Assembly: GCA_021397845.1 (NCBI GenBank)
Contig: CM038040.1
Location: 48,193,088-48,257,087 of the forward strand
Reading direction: 5' to 3'
DNA length: 64,000 bases
DNA from: Areca catechu
Taxonomy: Eukaryota > Streptophyta > Magnoliopsida > Arecales > Arecaceae
A program made the translations under genes and the position numbers. The first letter of the stretch is position 1; each line of letters opens with the position of its first letter. Below are positions 10,609 through 21,572 of this stretch, piece after piece. The notes beneath the pieces were generated by a model. That model did no database searches, was not told the DNA's origin, and was given only the letters and a program-made list of their open reading frames with translations.

Positions 10609-12831
10609 TCATCCTCCACTCACCGATAGGAGTGATGCGTTGCAGATCATGCCCGCATAGGCCTTGGCAACCTTGGCCTTGCAGTCATCAAAGCTGACAA
10701 CGGAGATCCCCGTTGTGGCCACCATGGCATCGGACATGAAGGGATCTGAATCCTTGTACTCTTCTATCGCTTGGGTTGTGGTGGTGGTGTCCATTTCTTT
10801 AGTAGCTGGCCCGGCTATCGGTGGCCTTGGCTCGATCTTCGGCAACCTTGGCTCATCCCTCGGCCCGTTCCTTGTTTGCTTGGGTCCTGTTCTTAACTAG
10901 CCTATGAAGGACCTCATAATGGTCCAACCTTGCCACCATATCCACTGCTCGGCCATGCTCCTTCACGAGCTCCTCCTCCCTCTCCTTCAGTTGAGTGGCC
11001 ATGTCCTCCTTCAGTTTAATGGCCTTCAAGCAGCCTAGTTCACTGAGTGCAACCCTGTCCTCCGCTTCCTTCACCTTAGCCTTCCAAGCACCCCGAGTCT
11101 CAGCATATTTAAGGATCATTTTGCACATAGTCATCAGGCTATGAAGGAGCTACATGAGAACAAATATGGTCAATCATCGATGGAGTCCGACCGACATACA
11201 ACTACTATACCTAACTTGCCTGAGTTGTGATCGAAAAGGTCCTATTTATCAGCTTGCTGATAGACTAGGACCTTAACTCTTCTACATCTCGTGGAAGCAC
11301 CATTATCTGTGATAGCTCCTGGGCAATCAAAGAATTGTACAGCACCGAGTCATCCTCGTCAATGTGGACTTGGTACACCCGTCCATCCTCAGCTTTGGCC
11401 TGGGAAATGATAGTGTGGTGCTCGAGAGACCTCTTTGAGGTCCCAGGTCCTCTGGCTACAGTGACACCCTAGTGTCTCCTGGCACTAAAGAGCTTCCTTT
11501 TTCCCTTGATGGAGATGAAGATGAAGGAGCTGCACTCACCCCTGGAGAAGTTGGGGTTCTTTGTGATGCACCCAACAGCACGTTGGGAGCATAAACTGCT
11601 AGGGGGTTGCCCGAACTGCAGTCATTGGGGCCACCATGATCTCCACTTTCTAGTTGCTCTATGAAGAGGTCCTCAGTGGGATGAACATGACATGATGAAT
11701 TGGTGCTCTAATAGCGACGGATGGGGCCTTGACGAACGGCCCCCCAACATTCAACCTCTTAGTGATGGCCTCCATTTTCTTCTTCTGGCTGCTATCAGAA
11801 GCCGACCTTTTTTGCAAGTGTGCTAGGACCTAATTCGCCAAGACAATCTTTATGGCTAAAATGGAAAGCAGGAGAGCTAGACGAATGACCAGACAAAGGA
11901 GCAATGAGAACCTGGAGCCCTTACCAAGGGAGCTACCCAGCCTCAACCTAGCATCATATAAGTTCTATTCGGTAAGGAGCTCTCCTAGTTTGGGAATTTC
12001 CATACTGGAAAGCTTCTGGAAATCCTCTTGGTCATGCTTTGTCACCATGTCATTTTGGTTGGGAGACGTGTCTGTCGCTCCCCAACTCTCTTGGATCCCC
12101 CAAGGTCAGACAAAAAAGATAAAGAAGAATTGAGTTTTCCAATGATGGAGAGAACCGGAAAGTTTAATAAGCTTCATTTTCTTTTGGGGGCCAAAGAAGA
12201 ATGAACCCTTGGAACAAGGGAGTTTATTTAATTTAAAGAAGGCTATGAACAAGGATTTTCGGAGCTGGATTTTGCAAAAATGATAGAGAATGATGAAGTC
12301 GGTAAGAACCCGAAAGGAGTCAGGACCAAGTTGGCCAGGAACAACATCATACTGATGTAAGACATCGCAGATAAAGGGACGGAATGGAAAATGGAGGCTG
12401 GAACATAGGTCCTTATCGTACATGGCTAAGCAACCTACCGGGCTAGAAGTCACTCAGTCTTCTGGCCTTGGTGCATGAAGACGAAAGTCTTCCAGGATTT
12501 GGTATGTCTCTTAGAACCTGACAAGTTCACCCCAGATGACATTCGAGACCTCCTGCATAGGTCTTGCTGAGGGCCTTGTCGAGCCCAGAGAGGCACCGGC
12601 CCGTCCCTTCTTTTTGGGAACTGGAGCCTCCTCTCTCGAAGTTTCTTCCTTCTCTTCCTCTCCTGACTCATCCTCAGCCGACTCCTCCCTCACTGCTAGA
12701 CCCTCTTCCTTAACCAAACTCACTTCCTCATACAGGCTCTCACGAGACTGGTCTTTCGGAGAAGATGCATCCAGAAGTCTTTGTACCCTATAGGGGTTAC
12801 TAATTGAATAACTCTCATCACTATTTGACAT
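10609..12831 (-). pseudogene. Antisense gene of Tat element 1 (pseudogene)
   Basis: The minus-strand reading starts at about 12831 with an acidic, Ser/Glu-rich N-terminus (MSNSDESYS...). It continues at 12453-12106 with a segment like the 'putative gypsy-type transposon' family: DVVPGQLGPDSFRVLTDFII, then WKTQFFF. It ends with a Glu/Lys/Arg-rich coiled-coil stretch at 11134-10853 and a tail to 10609. The equivalent motifs at 31703 (VPAQLVPNAIRVIFSFIV) and 43900 (TPVQLIPNSIRVICCFIV) show common descent. Stops and shifts separate the pieces. Function is unknown. Antisense ORFs at this place are known in Tat elements. Confidence 0.7.
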
Positions 12832-13118
12832 CCTTCAAGGATGAAGGACAGGCCAGAAGAAATGAAAGGGAAAAGTGAATGACCTGGAAAGTTACTTTTA
12901 CTTGAGGAAGTGAACAAAATTAGAAGAAAAGAAAAAAAGTGCCTATCCCCACTCAGTCCTCACCGGCCTGCCAAATACCTACGGACACCTAAGGAGAAAC
13001 TCGAGAAAAGCATAGGAAACCAACTTGGGAAGATCTTTAGAGAGCACAGACATAGATCTCCTCTCTTTCTCCTTTTCTCTCCCCGCCAGCAACAGGCCTT
13101 GTCGTGGCAGTGAGGATC

Positions 13119-13130
13119 CTATATTTATAC
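13119..13130 (-). promoter_or_regulatory. TATA box of the antisense gene, element 1
   Basis: The minus strand reads GTATAAATATAG, about 290 bp upstream of the antisense start at 12831, followed by a C/T-rich leader. A second minus-strand TATA box holds the same place in element 3 (44261-44270), so the antisense gene appears to have its own promoter. Confidence 0.55.
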
Positions 13131-13556
13131 ATGCATTGACCGGTTATGATTGGAACCCTACCTCCTCGAGGTAATCGGATCACGACACGTGGCATATCCC
13201 CATTCAAGTATGACCATGATTGCCTTGAAATCCCAACGAGTTAATCGCCTCCATTTCTTGGGCACTGTGCAGATTATTTATAACCTATGATTAATGGGCC
13301 ACGTAGAATAGAGCGATTGATTAAGGATCATCGTGTGAATCGTTGAAGGTTAAAGCGCAATCCCTTGTGACCCATGCCAATGATTTGCCCTCGTAACCTA
13401 TGCACCACACCCAAGGTGCCTATCATTAGTTTCCAATAAGCCAATTAATGGCTAGAGAACTAGAGGACAAACCTAGCTCTCGAGGCTAATAAGATAGCTA
13501 CTTCCTTCCCCTAGAAGTGGTAGATGCTGATGAGTAGCTCGACACCGTTCGAGACT

Positions 13557-13570
13557 TGGGAGTGGGAGGC
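13557..13570 (+). other. Polypurine tract of Tat element 1
   Basis: TGGGAGTGGGAGGC lies just before the 3' LTR and matches GGGAGTGGGGGCAAA before the 3' LTR of element 2. This is the plus-strand primer site in reverse transcription. Confidence 0.55.
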
Positions 13571-13576
13571 ATCTTT

Positions 13577-14751
13577 TGTACCAACTACCATGTGGCCTCG
13601 AGATGCCCTCTAGACCATCGACCATGATGAAAGAACCTCCCGGAAGACCCAAGAGCTGCTTAGCATTGGTCAGTGCCCCCGACTCCTCTGACCGGTCCTA
13701 GAACCACCAAGAGCTTGGCTTTATTGACTATCGGCACCGAGAGGTATTCCAACGGTCGACCCTGACATTACAACCCTCGAACCGACCCTGCAATTATACC
13801 CGCACCCTCTTGGTGGGTGGCTTTTCAGTTAGGAGCATTCTTAGGTGAATCACACCTCATGGCTACTGGGAGGACCCGCTCTTCCTGATATGTGGTGTTC
13901 GACATACTGGAGAGCTCTCGGCTGCACTGCAAAGGCTGCCCCCTCATCTGATGCCTGCTATGACAGCTATGTCAGTAACAGTTAAGACAGAAGAGTTTGT
14001 GGGGGACATCATCTTTACCATGTCAGTGCCCTAACAGAAAAGATGTCAAAGGAAAGGGTCCTGGGAGACAGAATCCTAACAACCTGTTAATCCCCACTAT
14101 TTTTGCTAGGACCATCTCTCTGACGGCCTCTCGTTGCCTCTCACGATGCTATAAATAGGTAAGAGAAATATCCAATGAGGTATGTGTGCATGCTTACACC
14201 CATACTAAGAACATGCATGCTTGTATGGTTATCATGACTCTAAGCTTCGAAAATTATTATCTTTTTCATTCTCTATATACTAACTAAATCGTTGGAGTGT
14301 TCTCGTCTATATCCCCTGATCTAAGTTTTCTTGGAGGGCCTTTGATGGAGAGCCGTCACGAGCTATATCTCTCCATTTTCAGAGGCCAAAGACCACTGCA
14401 ATGGTAGCGCAGTGGTTAAGGCGCAGCTCCTCCTTTGTGTATATCCACTGGTCACGAATTCAAGAAATAAACTCGTGGATGACTCGATTAAATTTCAGGT
14501 TAATTCTGGACGCACATGACTTGGAGGCGGAGCGGCCGGAACTCCGGCTCCGCAGTGAGGTTAGATTGATATACTCACTAAGTTAGTGGGAAGGGTACAC
14601 GAAAATTTACGTTCCAAATTGAATAAAGGTTTAATAAATTGGGAACCCAGTGGAGAGCTATACCGGGAATTTTTTCCCTCTTCTCTTTTTTTTTTTTCTA
14701 ATAAAAAAAAAATAAAATAAACCCAAAGAACTTATCGGAGCTACTGCAACC
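13577..14751 (+). mobile_element. 3' LTR of Tat element 1
   Basis: The LTR follows the polypurine tract, starts TGTACC, has a TATA box (GCTATAAATAGG) near 14149-14160, and contains the TCGTTGGAGTGTTCTCGTC block that also occurs near the ends of the other two Tat LTRs. It ends CTACTGCAAC at about 14750, like the GGCAACA ends of the others. A SINE interrupts it at about 14394-14722. Both borders are estimated. Confidence 0.6.
14394..14722 (+). mobile_element. tRNA-derived SINE inside the 3' LTR
   Basis: A box-A-like sequence, TAGCGCAGTGGTTAAGG, at 14405-14421 and a box-B-like sequence, GGTCACGAATTCAAG, near 14450-14464 form an internal RNA polymerase III promoter typical of plant tRNA-derived SINEs. 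The 3' end is T-rich (about 14687-14698) followed by A-rich sequence. Near-identical flanks CCAAAGAC (14386-14393) and CCAAAGAAC (14723-14731) look like a target-site duplication. It is not a functional tRNA gene, since no cloverleaf can be drawn. Confidence 0.7.
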
Positions 14752-14774
14752 TATCAAAAGGTGATGTGGTAGTA

Positions 14775-14792
14775 ACACGTGTCAATATAAAT
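14775..14792 (+). promoter_or_regulatory. G-box/ABRE-like site and TATA box of the F-box gene
   Basis: ACACGTGTC at 14775-14783, with the CACGTG core, is immediately followed by TATAAAT at 14786-14792, about 120 bp before the F-box ATG. G-box/ABRE cores bind bZIP and bHLH factors in plants. The whole promoter begins only about 25 bp after the end of the Tat LTR. A second weaker TATA-like site (ATTATATAG) lies at about 14815-14823. Confidence 0.45.
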
Positions 14793-14911
14793 TTTATTCC
14801 TAATACTTGTTAATTATTATATAGATAGACTATTCCACTGCGTCCAAAAGATCTTCTCTCGAAAGTCCCTACTTAATCCCCAAATCTCTCCCCCAATACA
14901 AAGGAAAGCGG

Positions 14912-16006
14912 ATGAATTCCTCCAATACCCCCAGTGGATTCCTCCCAGACGACGTCGTGCTTCAAATTCTCGCGAGATTGCCCATCAAATCCCTCTTCCG
15001 ATTCAAGTCCGTGTGCAAATTATGGCGGCGATTGCCCTCCGACAAGCACTTCATCGACCTCTACTTCCAAACATCCGCCAAAGATCTTACCTTGCTGATC
15101 GAAATCCCCGATTCCATCCATCTCTCGTCCAGTCTCGTCTCCATCGATCGATTCAGGGAGGTAACAACGCTTTCATTGGATTTCTTGAACGACAGGGTTA
15201 AGATCAGAGCCTCTTGCAATGGCTTATTGTGCTGCGCCAGCGTGAGGAATCGAGGGGTCTACTACGTTTGTAATCCGATGACCAGACAGGTTCGAGCGCT
15301 GCCGAGGACGAGGGAGAGGCCCTTCACCAGGTGCCAGCCTGTGTACGAGGCCACCCTCGTCGGCTTGGCATTTGATCCCTTTTCTTGGAGATTTCATGTG
15401 GTTCTCGCCGGCTTCCACCGCCACTTCGGCTACCGGCCCCAGGACCAGCTAGTCTGCCAGGTGTTTGATTCCAGAAACAATGCTTGGAGTCGATCAATTT
15501 CGTGTTTATACGAAGAATTCACCCATATGAATCGCAGCCAGGTTGTGTTCTCGAGCAATTCTCTTCATTGGCTGACGCATAGCTGCGCTTATGTGCTTGC
15601 TTTTGATTTAAAAGGAGGTATTTGGGGGAAGATTTGGCTGCCGGATGAGGTGTTGCTAAATAGAAATGGCTCAAGAATTTATCTTTTGGAGCTGGAAGGG
15701 TTGGTGTCGGTGGTTCAGATATCGGAGATCTGGATGAGTGTGTGGGTTTTGAGGGAGCTTGGGACAGAGCGATGGAGTTTAGTGGATAAAGTGCATCTCC
15801 GCTGCATCAATGGATACACAGCTAGTGTGTTCCCAATATGCCAGAGTAGAGATGTGATCTTCATGGCGACGCAGAAGAAGGTATTGATGTACGATCGGAA
15901 TGGCAGGGTGTGGAAGGAGGTATATGGTGTGAGAGGTGCTTCGACATACCCATTGTGGTTCCTTTCATATGCTTTCAAGTCCTCACTTTTTCCTTGCAGC
16001 CACTGA
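14912..16006 (+). CDS. F-box protein, At5g49610-like
   Basis: The single open reading frame has 364 codons, no intron and a purine-rich start context (GCGGATGAA). Residues about 9-45 are an F-box: LPDDVVLQILARLPIKSLFR, then FKSVCKLWRRLPSD. F-boxes bind SKP1 and so dock the protein onto an SCF ubiquitin ligase. The remaining 300 residues are an F-box-associated substrate-side region with the usual SCNGLLCC, YVCNPMTRQ and FDPFSWRFHVV motifs, giving the typical length of the At5g49610 group. The target is unknown. The frame is intact with normal plant coding composition, so it is probably functional. A Tat LTR ends about 160 bp upstream. The first in-frame ATG directly before the F-box is the best start. 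Confidence 0.9.
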   Translation: MNSSNTPSGFLPDDVVLQILARLPIKSLFRFKSVCKLWRRLPSDKHFIDLYFQTSAKDLTLLIEIPDSIHLSSSLVSIDRFREVTTLSLDFLNDRVKIRASCNGLLCCASVRNRGVYYVCNPMTRQVRALPRTRERPFTRCQPVYEATLVGLAFDPFSWRFHVVLAGFHRHFGYRPQDQLVCQVFDSRNNAWSRSISCLYEEFTHMNRSQVVFSSNSLHWLTHSCAYVLAFDLKGGIWGKIWLPDEVLLNRNGSRIYLLELEGLVSVVQISEIWMSVWVLRELGTERWSLVDKVHLRCINGYTASVFPICQSRDVIFMATQKKVLMYDRNGRVWKEVYGVRGASTYPLWFLSYAFKSSLFPCSH

Positions 16007-19000
16007 GGTGAGGAGTTTATACAGAGGCATTACTGCTGGATACTTATTTTGAGTGCTTCATAAGTATTATTGTTTATATCTATGGATAGGTGTAGTAAAT
16101 GGATTGGCATTTCTAAGTAGTTTTATTTTATCACTTCTACTTTACTCTGATGTGCTTGATTCTGGTTCAGATGAAATTCCTTGTCAAAAAAAATTTGTTA
16201 GATGGTTACTGGTTATTAAGATGCCATGCTTTATGCTAATTTTATTATATATCTTTCTCTTGAATGGAATCAGAATAATGAATTCGCATGTTGATAAGAT
16301 GGCTACTGTAGGCTTGGTAGATTTGTTTCTGCTTTTGCTTGCTTGCTTGTATCCTTTATATTTCTGTATCTTCTTGTTAAAAGGGAGATGGTACTAATTT
16401 AGCAAACTTTATTGAAATATGAGTTTTATTTACTTTAAATTAAAATGATTAGTAAGTTTGAATGATAAAATGCTTCCTAGGAAATTTTATTGACAAATGG
16501 GGGGTCAGTCAAAAGATTGCTAAATCTTTGTTGCTTTCATAGAGGACTAATGTATTGTCTTAGCCCACTGCCACGCCCAAACAACATAGCATAAATTATA
16601 TCATTACCATTGTCCTTCTAATATCTTCCTTATGTAGTATGCAGGAAATCTTCATCATTGTTATCTATAAACAAGGAGGAGATTGCAAGAATGATGTTAA
16701 AATTAAAGTCCAATCGGTTTTCATTGAGGTGTATGATGAGTTTTGAACAAGATTAGGCACATGACTAAGTCAACAAACATGGAGATTTTATGAAGAGCTC
16801 CCAGTTCTCTTTTGGAATGTCTAAAATTTTTGGTTCTGGATGATGTTTTTAGTTAGTGCCGGACCAAATTTAATATTTCTTTTTGGGGTCAAGTGACTAG
16901 TTCAAGCCAAGCAAGACATTTCAATTCAGTTACACTCAAGATCATAATGTCACACTCAAAATGAACAAAGCAGGGCGAAATATGCGATTTTGTTTCCTTA
17001 TCCAATCCCATGCTGGGCTATATATAATCTGCAATTTTGTATTATCAATTCAGCCTGTTTTTAACTATGCTCTTCAGGAAAGATTCTTTATTCATCTTCT
17101 TTCAAATTTCAGGGAATATTTATATATTTATTTTGGGCCTTGTTTGGCATTAGAATTTAGACGGCTACTTTTTTTTATGAAACCCTATCTCCGTGATAAT
17201 GATCATAAACTTGCTGAAATATGAGGTTAAATCCTTTAGCTTCTTGTTTTCATCTGTTTTCTCTTGATGATTGTAGTCAATCACTCTTTTTCTTAGGACA
17301 GTTTTTTGGGTTATTTTGTAACTATTGGTTGGCACTCTGATCTTCCACTTGAGTGGGTGTAGGCTTCAATATCAAATATTTAAGATAGTTCTTGTGGTTC
17401 AAAAATGGGAAAATATGTAAAAATAGGGATGAAGAGGAATGTGGGAGGTCTAGGAGAAGAAAAATGGTAACAGAAGATGAAGAGTATTAAAAAGAGATAT
17501 GTGACCTATGAGGATGATATCTAATATCAAAAATTTCAGGATGGCTCCTGTGGCTTAGGTTAGGTAGAGCACAAAACAGGTATGAAGAAGAAATTTGAAG
17601 GTTTAGGAGTAGAAGATTTGGATAAAAGGTACAACAGGAAAGAAAGACCCTAACCTTCTTGGCTTAAAGGGGAAAATGTTACTTGTGCATTGCATGAAAG
17701 AAAAGTAAAGGTATGCTTTTCATGTACTCACTCGAATCTGTGGAGATTTTCATGTAGATAAGAAATATCTCCAAGGAGAAGAGGACTGATGGTGGCAATG
17801 ACTCAACGAAAATGGAGAATAGAAAAGAACTGAAAAGGACTTGGGTGGTAATATGGTTCCCAAAAATATTATGCACAATCACGATACTCAATAATACTCA
17901 ATATGAACAAAGATGTTTCAGATTTTTAATGCATCAACCTGCGATGGGACATCAACAGCAATAAGATCAACCATGTCCAGGGGCCATTTTATCTGTTTAA
18001 GATAAATTGATGCATTTCCATCTGGAGTGCATTGGTCTAAAAATCAAACTGTTGGATTTTGTAGGAAATTGGAATAAGCAAATGCTGAAAACACTATATT
18101 TTGGCGTTAATTGAATAAAAAGCATATTAAAAATAGTTATATATCTAGGAATTTCTTCTTGCCAAATCCAGCAAAAACAAACTCCGGTTTCAGCAAGCCA
18201 CCTGTGGGCCTTGGTCTTATGAAGAATCTCTGAACTCAAAGCCATCAGCTTGGTCAGGGAAGAGGAGAGAAGGGGTTTTCCTTTTCCTTCTAAATGAGAA
18301 AAGAAAGGAGGTTCAGAGTGAGGAGTCAGAGGTAGAATTGGACTGTGAGTCAGGTCATTCCAGCAATTAAGCTATCATATAGGTTCAGTTTGCCTTATTT
18401 TTTAACTTCTAAGTTCAATGATGAGCGCATTCAGTACTGACCCATGCATGCAGAAAACTAACTGAAGTAAAAATCAAGCCAAATTGGAATTGTTATTGGA
18501 CTCACAGATGTTGGCTGGAACTTGTCCCAGATTTAATTTTTATGCCAGCTAGCCTTCACTCCAAATTTAATTTTTGATGCAATCTAATCTCGACCGAGGT
18601 GTGAATCATTGTCTTCATAGCTGAATGTTTTGATACTTGCTTTCTACTTTTTAAGAGTACCAAAATGTATGAGTCCTGCTTGCTTCGATGCAGCCCATTA
18701 TGAAGTTTCATTGGGCAGTATGCTTTAGGACTTTTTCGTGACCAAATCTCGTTAGCCAGGATGCTGAACAACAAGAATGGTCTCTTGCATTTGACATGAA
18801 GCGAATCATTGTCAGCGGCTTGAGCATCATGGAGGTCGGTTTGGCTCTGTTTCTTCTTCGGAACTGAGATTTGCAATCCATGGTTCTTATGGGACCTTTG
18901 TTAGGCCGGTCAAGCTGTTAACCACTTTTGTTAAATTTGATGTATGTGTAATCTTTTTTCTTTACTCTTTTTGTGTAAACAAGAATTGAGCACGGCCGGT

Positions 19001-19650
19001 GTGGATGAGTCGTAACTACTGAGGCTGGAAGGTAGAAGTACCATCACCAGAAGAAAAGGCTTGCATTCACTCATCTTGATTCCGGAGTCACACACACACA
19101 CACAAAAAAAAAAAAAAAAGGATGGGAAGGTGCCTTGCCCCTTGGATGAAAGCAGGGGGAGTACAGGAATTGGCTCTTGATCACTCGTATCCAACTTTAA
19201 GGACATTACCAACCAAAGTGGTTATCCATGGCACTTGTGATAGCTCGAAGTTCTATTTATGCTTGCAGTGCTGATATCCCACACATTGGATATACGATAG
19301 CTTACAAATCTACCAACCCAAGCACGATCTTTTTATTAAGGTGCAGAATTCAAACATGAACCTAATCATTTTAGTAAACAAGTAATCTAATCCAATTTAT
19401 AATGGGTCGGATCGAGTTGAAAGAGTAAATGAGCCAAGCATCTATCGGACGTATTACAATAGAAGATCATTTTTATGAAAAAATAATGGCTATTTAACAT
19501 ATTTTAACAGGGAATATTGCATGACAACAACAAAATAACAGCATTACCGGAAAGGACGAGACAATGGGCTACAAAATTGTCAGCACAAATTTAAAAGCCA
19601 ATAGAACCATCGCTTGTGATGCAAGTATTGTATCCAAAGGTCGCAGTAGT
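16007..19650. other. Intergenic/3' flank of the F-box gene, no gene seen
   Basis: The sequence is AT-rich with scattered short frames on both strands and no recognised domain. It may include an F-box 3' untranslated region, but no clear polyadenylation signal stands out. A short CA tract followed by poly-A lies at about 19090-19119. Frames at 16053-16397, 17679-17891 and 18556-18876 look spurious. Confidence 0.5.
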
Positions 19651-19669
19651 GCTAAGTCTATTAGTGAAG

Positions 19670-19673
<4 letters not shown>

Positions 19674-19700
<27 letters not shown>
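19674..19700. repeat. (TA)n microsatellite
   Basis: This is an uninterrupted run of TA dinucleotides just before a foldback repeat. Confidence 0.9.
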
Positions 19701-19739
19701 GAACTTGGTATTTTTTGAAAAGGTTCAAATTTAAAATTC

Positions 19740-20032
19740 GATCGAATTAAAATTTTATAATGAAGATCCTGTATCGATGATCCAAATTATTGGATATAAT
19801 CTATCAAAATTATTTATAAAAAAAATTATATAATTTAAAATTTTTTAATTCATGTATCAAATGATAAAAAAATATTTAATTTAATTTTATTTAGACCGTC
19901 TATTTTTTAATTATTTGATAAATAATTTAAGAATTTTTAAATTATATAATTTTTTATTTATAAATAATTTTGAGATAATAGGTTGTATAAATTAATTTAG
20001 ATGCAGGATATTTCACTGTAAAGTTTGATGTT
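19740..20032. mobile_element. Foldback (MITE-like) element
   Basis: The two arms are reverse complements centred near 19893. For example, CAAAATTATTTATAAA with ATTATATAATTTAAA near 19806-19840 pairs with the complement near 19937-19985. The outer arms pair ATCCTGTATC (19767) with the complement of GATGCAGGAT (about 20000). The interior is AT-rich and non-coding. A LINE is inserted exactly at its right edge. Confidence 0.6.
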
Positions 20033-20046
20033 AATGGATATATATT
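20033..20046 (+). repeat. Left target-site duplication of the LINE
   Basis: AATGGATATATATT recurs exactly at 36250-36263. The 14-bp direct repeat brackets the LINE and all sequence nested in it. Confidence 0.9.
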
Positions 20047-21572
20047 TACTATGACTGCTCCCCTTTCAGGCCTTTCATATTTGAGAAGTTTTGGCTGTCC
20101 TATCCTAAGGCCAAGGAGATTGCTAGGGAGGTATGGTGAATGCCTGTCCGGGAGGATGCGGCTTATAGGAGATGCCTTCTTTGGTGGAATAAGGTGGAGG
20201 TTGGTAATCTAATGAACCAGATCAAGACGGTTGAAGCATCTATTTATGCTCTGCAGATCAAGGAAGATGCCCAAGGCCACTTATCTGATAATGACCTTAA
20301 TGCCCTTCGAATTTTTTTTGCTCGTCATCGTACCCTTCTTCAGAAGTAGAAAGTTCTCTGGGGACAAAAATCCAGGGTACAATCAATGGCTACGGGAGGG
20401 GGATAGGAACATCCGATTTTTTCATCATGCTACTGTTATCAGGGACATACCAACACTATCCGGGCTATTTATTCTGACCAGGCAGGCTGGATCGAGGACG
20501 AAGCTGACATTCGGAGGGAATTATTCCAATATTTCACAACCAGGTAGACTGTTCACAATCCCACTTATCCTTTTATCTCTCCTGTTCCTTTTCAGATTTT
20601 TGTTTCTGCTCTCCAGAATTATGCACTTCTGAATCAGGTAACTGAGGATGAAGTCAAATCCACTCTATGGTCCTTGGTGGAGGATAAAGCCCCTAGTCCT
20701 AATGGTTTCCCACCATTCGTCTTTCAGTCTTTCTGGGAGATTCTGAGGGCTGACATGGTTGATACTGTTCAACTCTTCTTTAATACGACCACCATTACTC
20801 CCAACTGGAAGCAGACCTTTATCGCCCTCATTCCAAAGCGATAGAATCCATCTTTTCCTTCACACTTCCGGTCCATCAATCTCTGTAACACTCTTTACAA
20901 AGTTTGTGCTAAATTAGTAGCGAACAGGATGAGACTGATTCTCCCGAAGCTGATTAGCCCTGAGCAAGGAGCTTTTATTGGAGGCCGCAATATTACTGAC
21001 AATATTCTTATTGCTCAAGAATTTATGCATGATCTTTATCGAGGATCTCAGCGGCACAGTCTGATAGCTATCTAGCTTGATATGGAGAGGGCCTATGATT
21101 ATGTCGATTGGACATTTTTTATCAAATCTCTAGAGGATTTTGGTTTTCACCCATCCTGGATTTCTAAAATTATGGCTTGCTTAAATGCTCCAGCTTTCTC
21201 TATCCTAATTAATGGATACCCTACGGAATTCTTTCAATCCTCCCATGGCCTCCGACAAGGTTATCCTCTGTCCCCTTATTTATTTATCATTTGTGCTGAT
21301 TTCCTATCCAGATCTCCTTCGATGGCGGTGCGGGATTCTCAGATCCATCTGTATATCACTGCATCGAGAGCCTTCCTGGTCTTTCATCTCCTTTTTGCGG
21401 ATGACTGTCTTTTACTTGGCCGGGCCTCTCTGCCTAATGCCAGGGGACTCAGGAGAGTGGTAGAGCACTACTGTTATGCTTCAGGCCAGAGGGTTAATTT
21501 CCAAAAATCAGGAATTTATTTCAGTCCCAACATTGCCTCTACTCTTCAGTGCAGGATTATTGATATGCTGGG
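20047..21572 (+). pseudogene. LINE reverse transcriptase, first part (pseudogene)
   Basis: Fragments in several frames give the L1-type reverse transcriptase order: linker region (20140-20350), finger motifs (about 20640-20900), then from 21082 LDMERAYDYVDW-like, GLRQGYPLSPYLF and FADDCLLLG, the catalytic FADD motif at about 21394-21406. The 21082-21572 part is open for about 165 codons. Stops at several earlier points exclude function. It is cut at 21572 by the 5' LTR of Tat element 2 and continues at 33933. Confidence 0.85.

Larger units (their letters stand above)
341..14751 (+). mobile_element. Tat-lineage Ty3/gypsy element 1, decayed
   Basis: In order the element shows a primer-binding-like site, gag, a gag knuckle, protease, reverse transcriptase, RNase H, a second RNase H, integrase, tandem repeats, an antisense gene, a polypurine tract and a 3' LTR. 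The second RNase H and the antisense gene between pol and the 3' LTR are known hallmarks of the Tat lineage. All reading frames are broken by many stops and shifts. The antisense gene is split by the inverted LTR pair at 8231-10461, and a SINE sits in the 3' LTR. The left LTR is not securely identified, so the left limit is the primer-binding-like site. Confidence 0.75.

Noticed and set aside
14401..14470. tRNA gene
   Set aside because: Box A and box B resemblance is real but no cloverleaf fits and a long tRNA-unrelated tail follows; it is a SINE.
16053..16397. 114-codon hydrophobic frame after the F-box gene
   Set aside because: AT-rich sequence gives Leu/Phe/Ile-rich frames by chance; there is no recognisable family and no good start context.
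18556..18876. 106-codon minus-strand frame
   Set aside because: No domain, no promoter or neighbours to support it, and ordinary intergenic composition.
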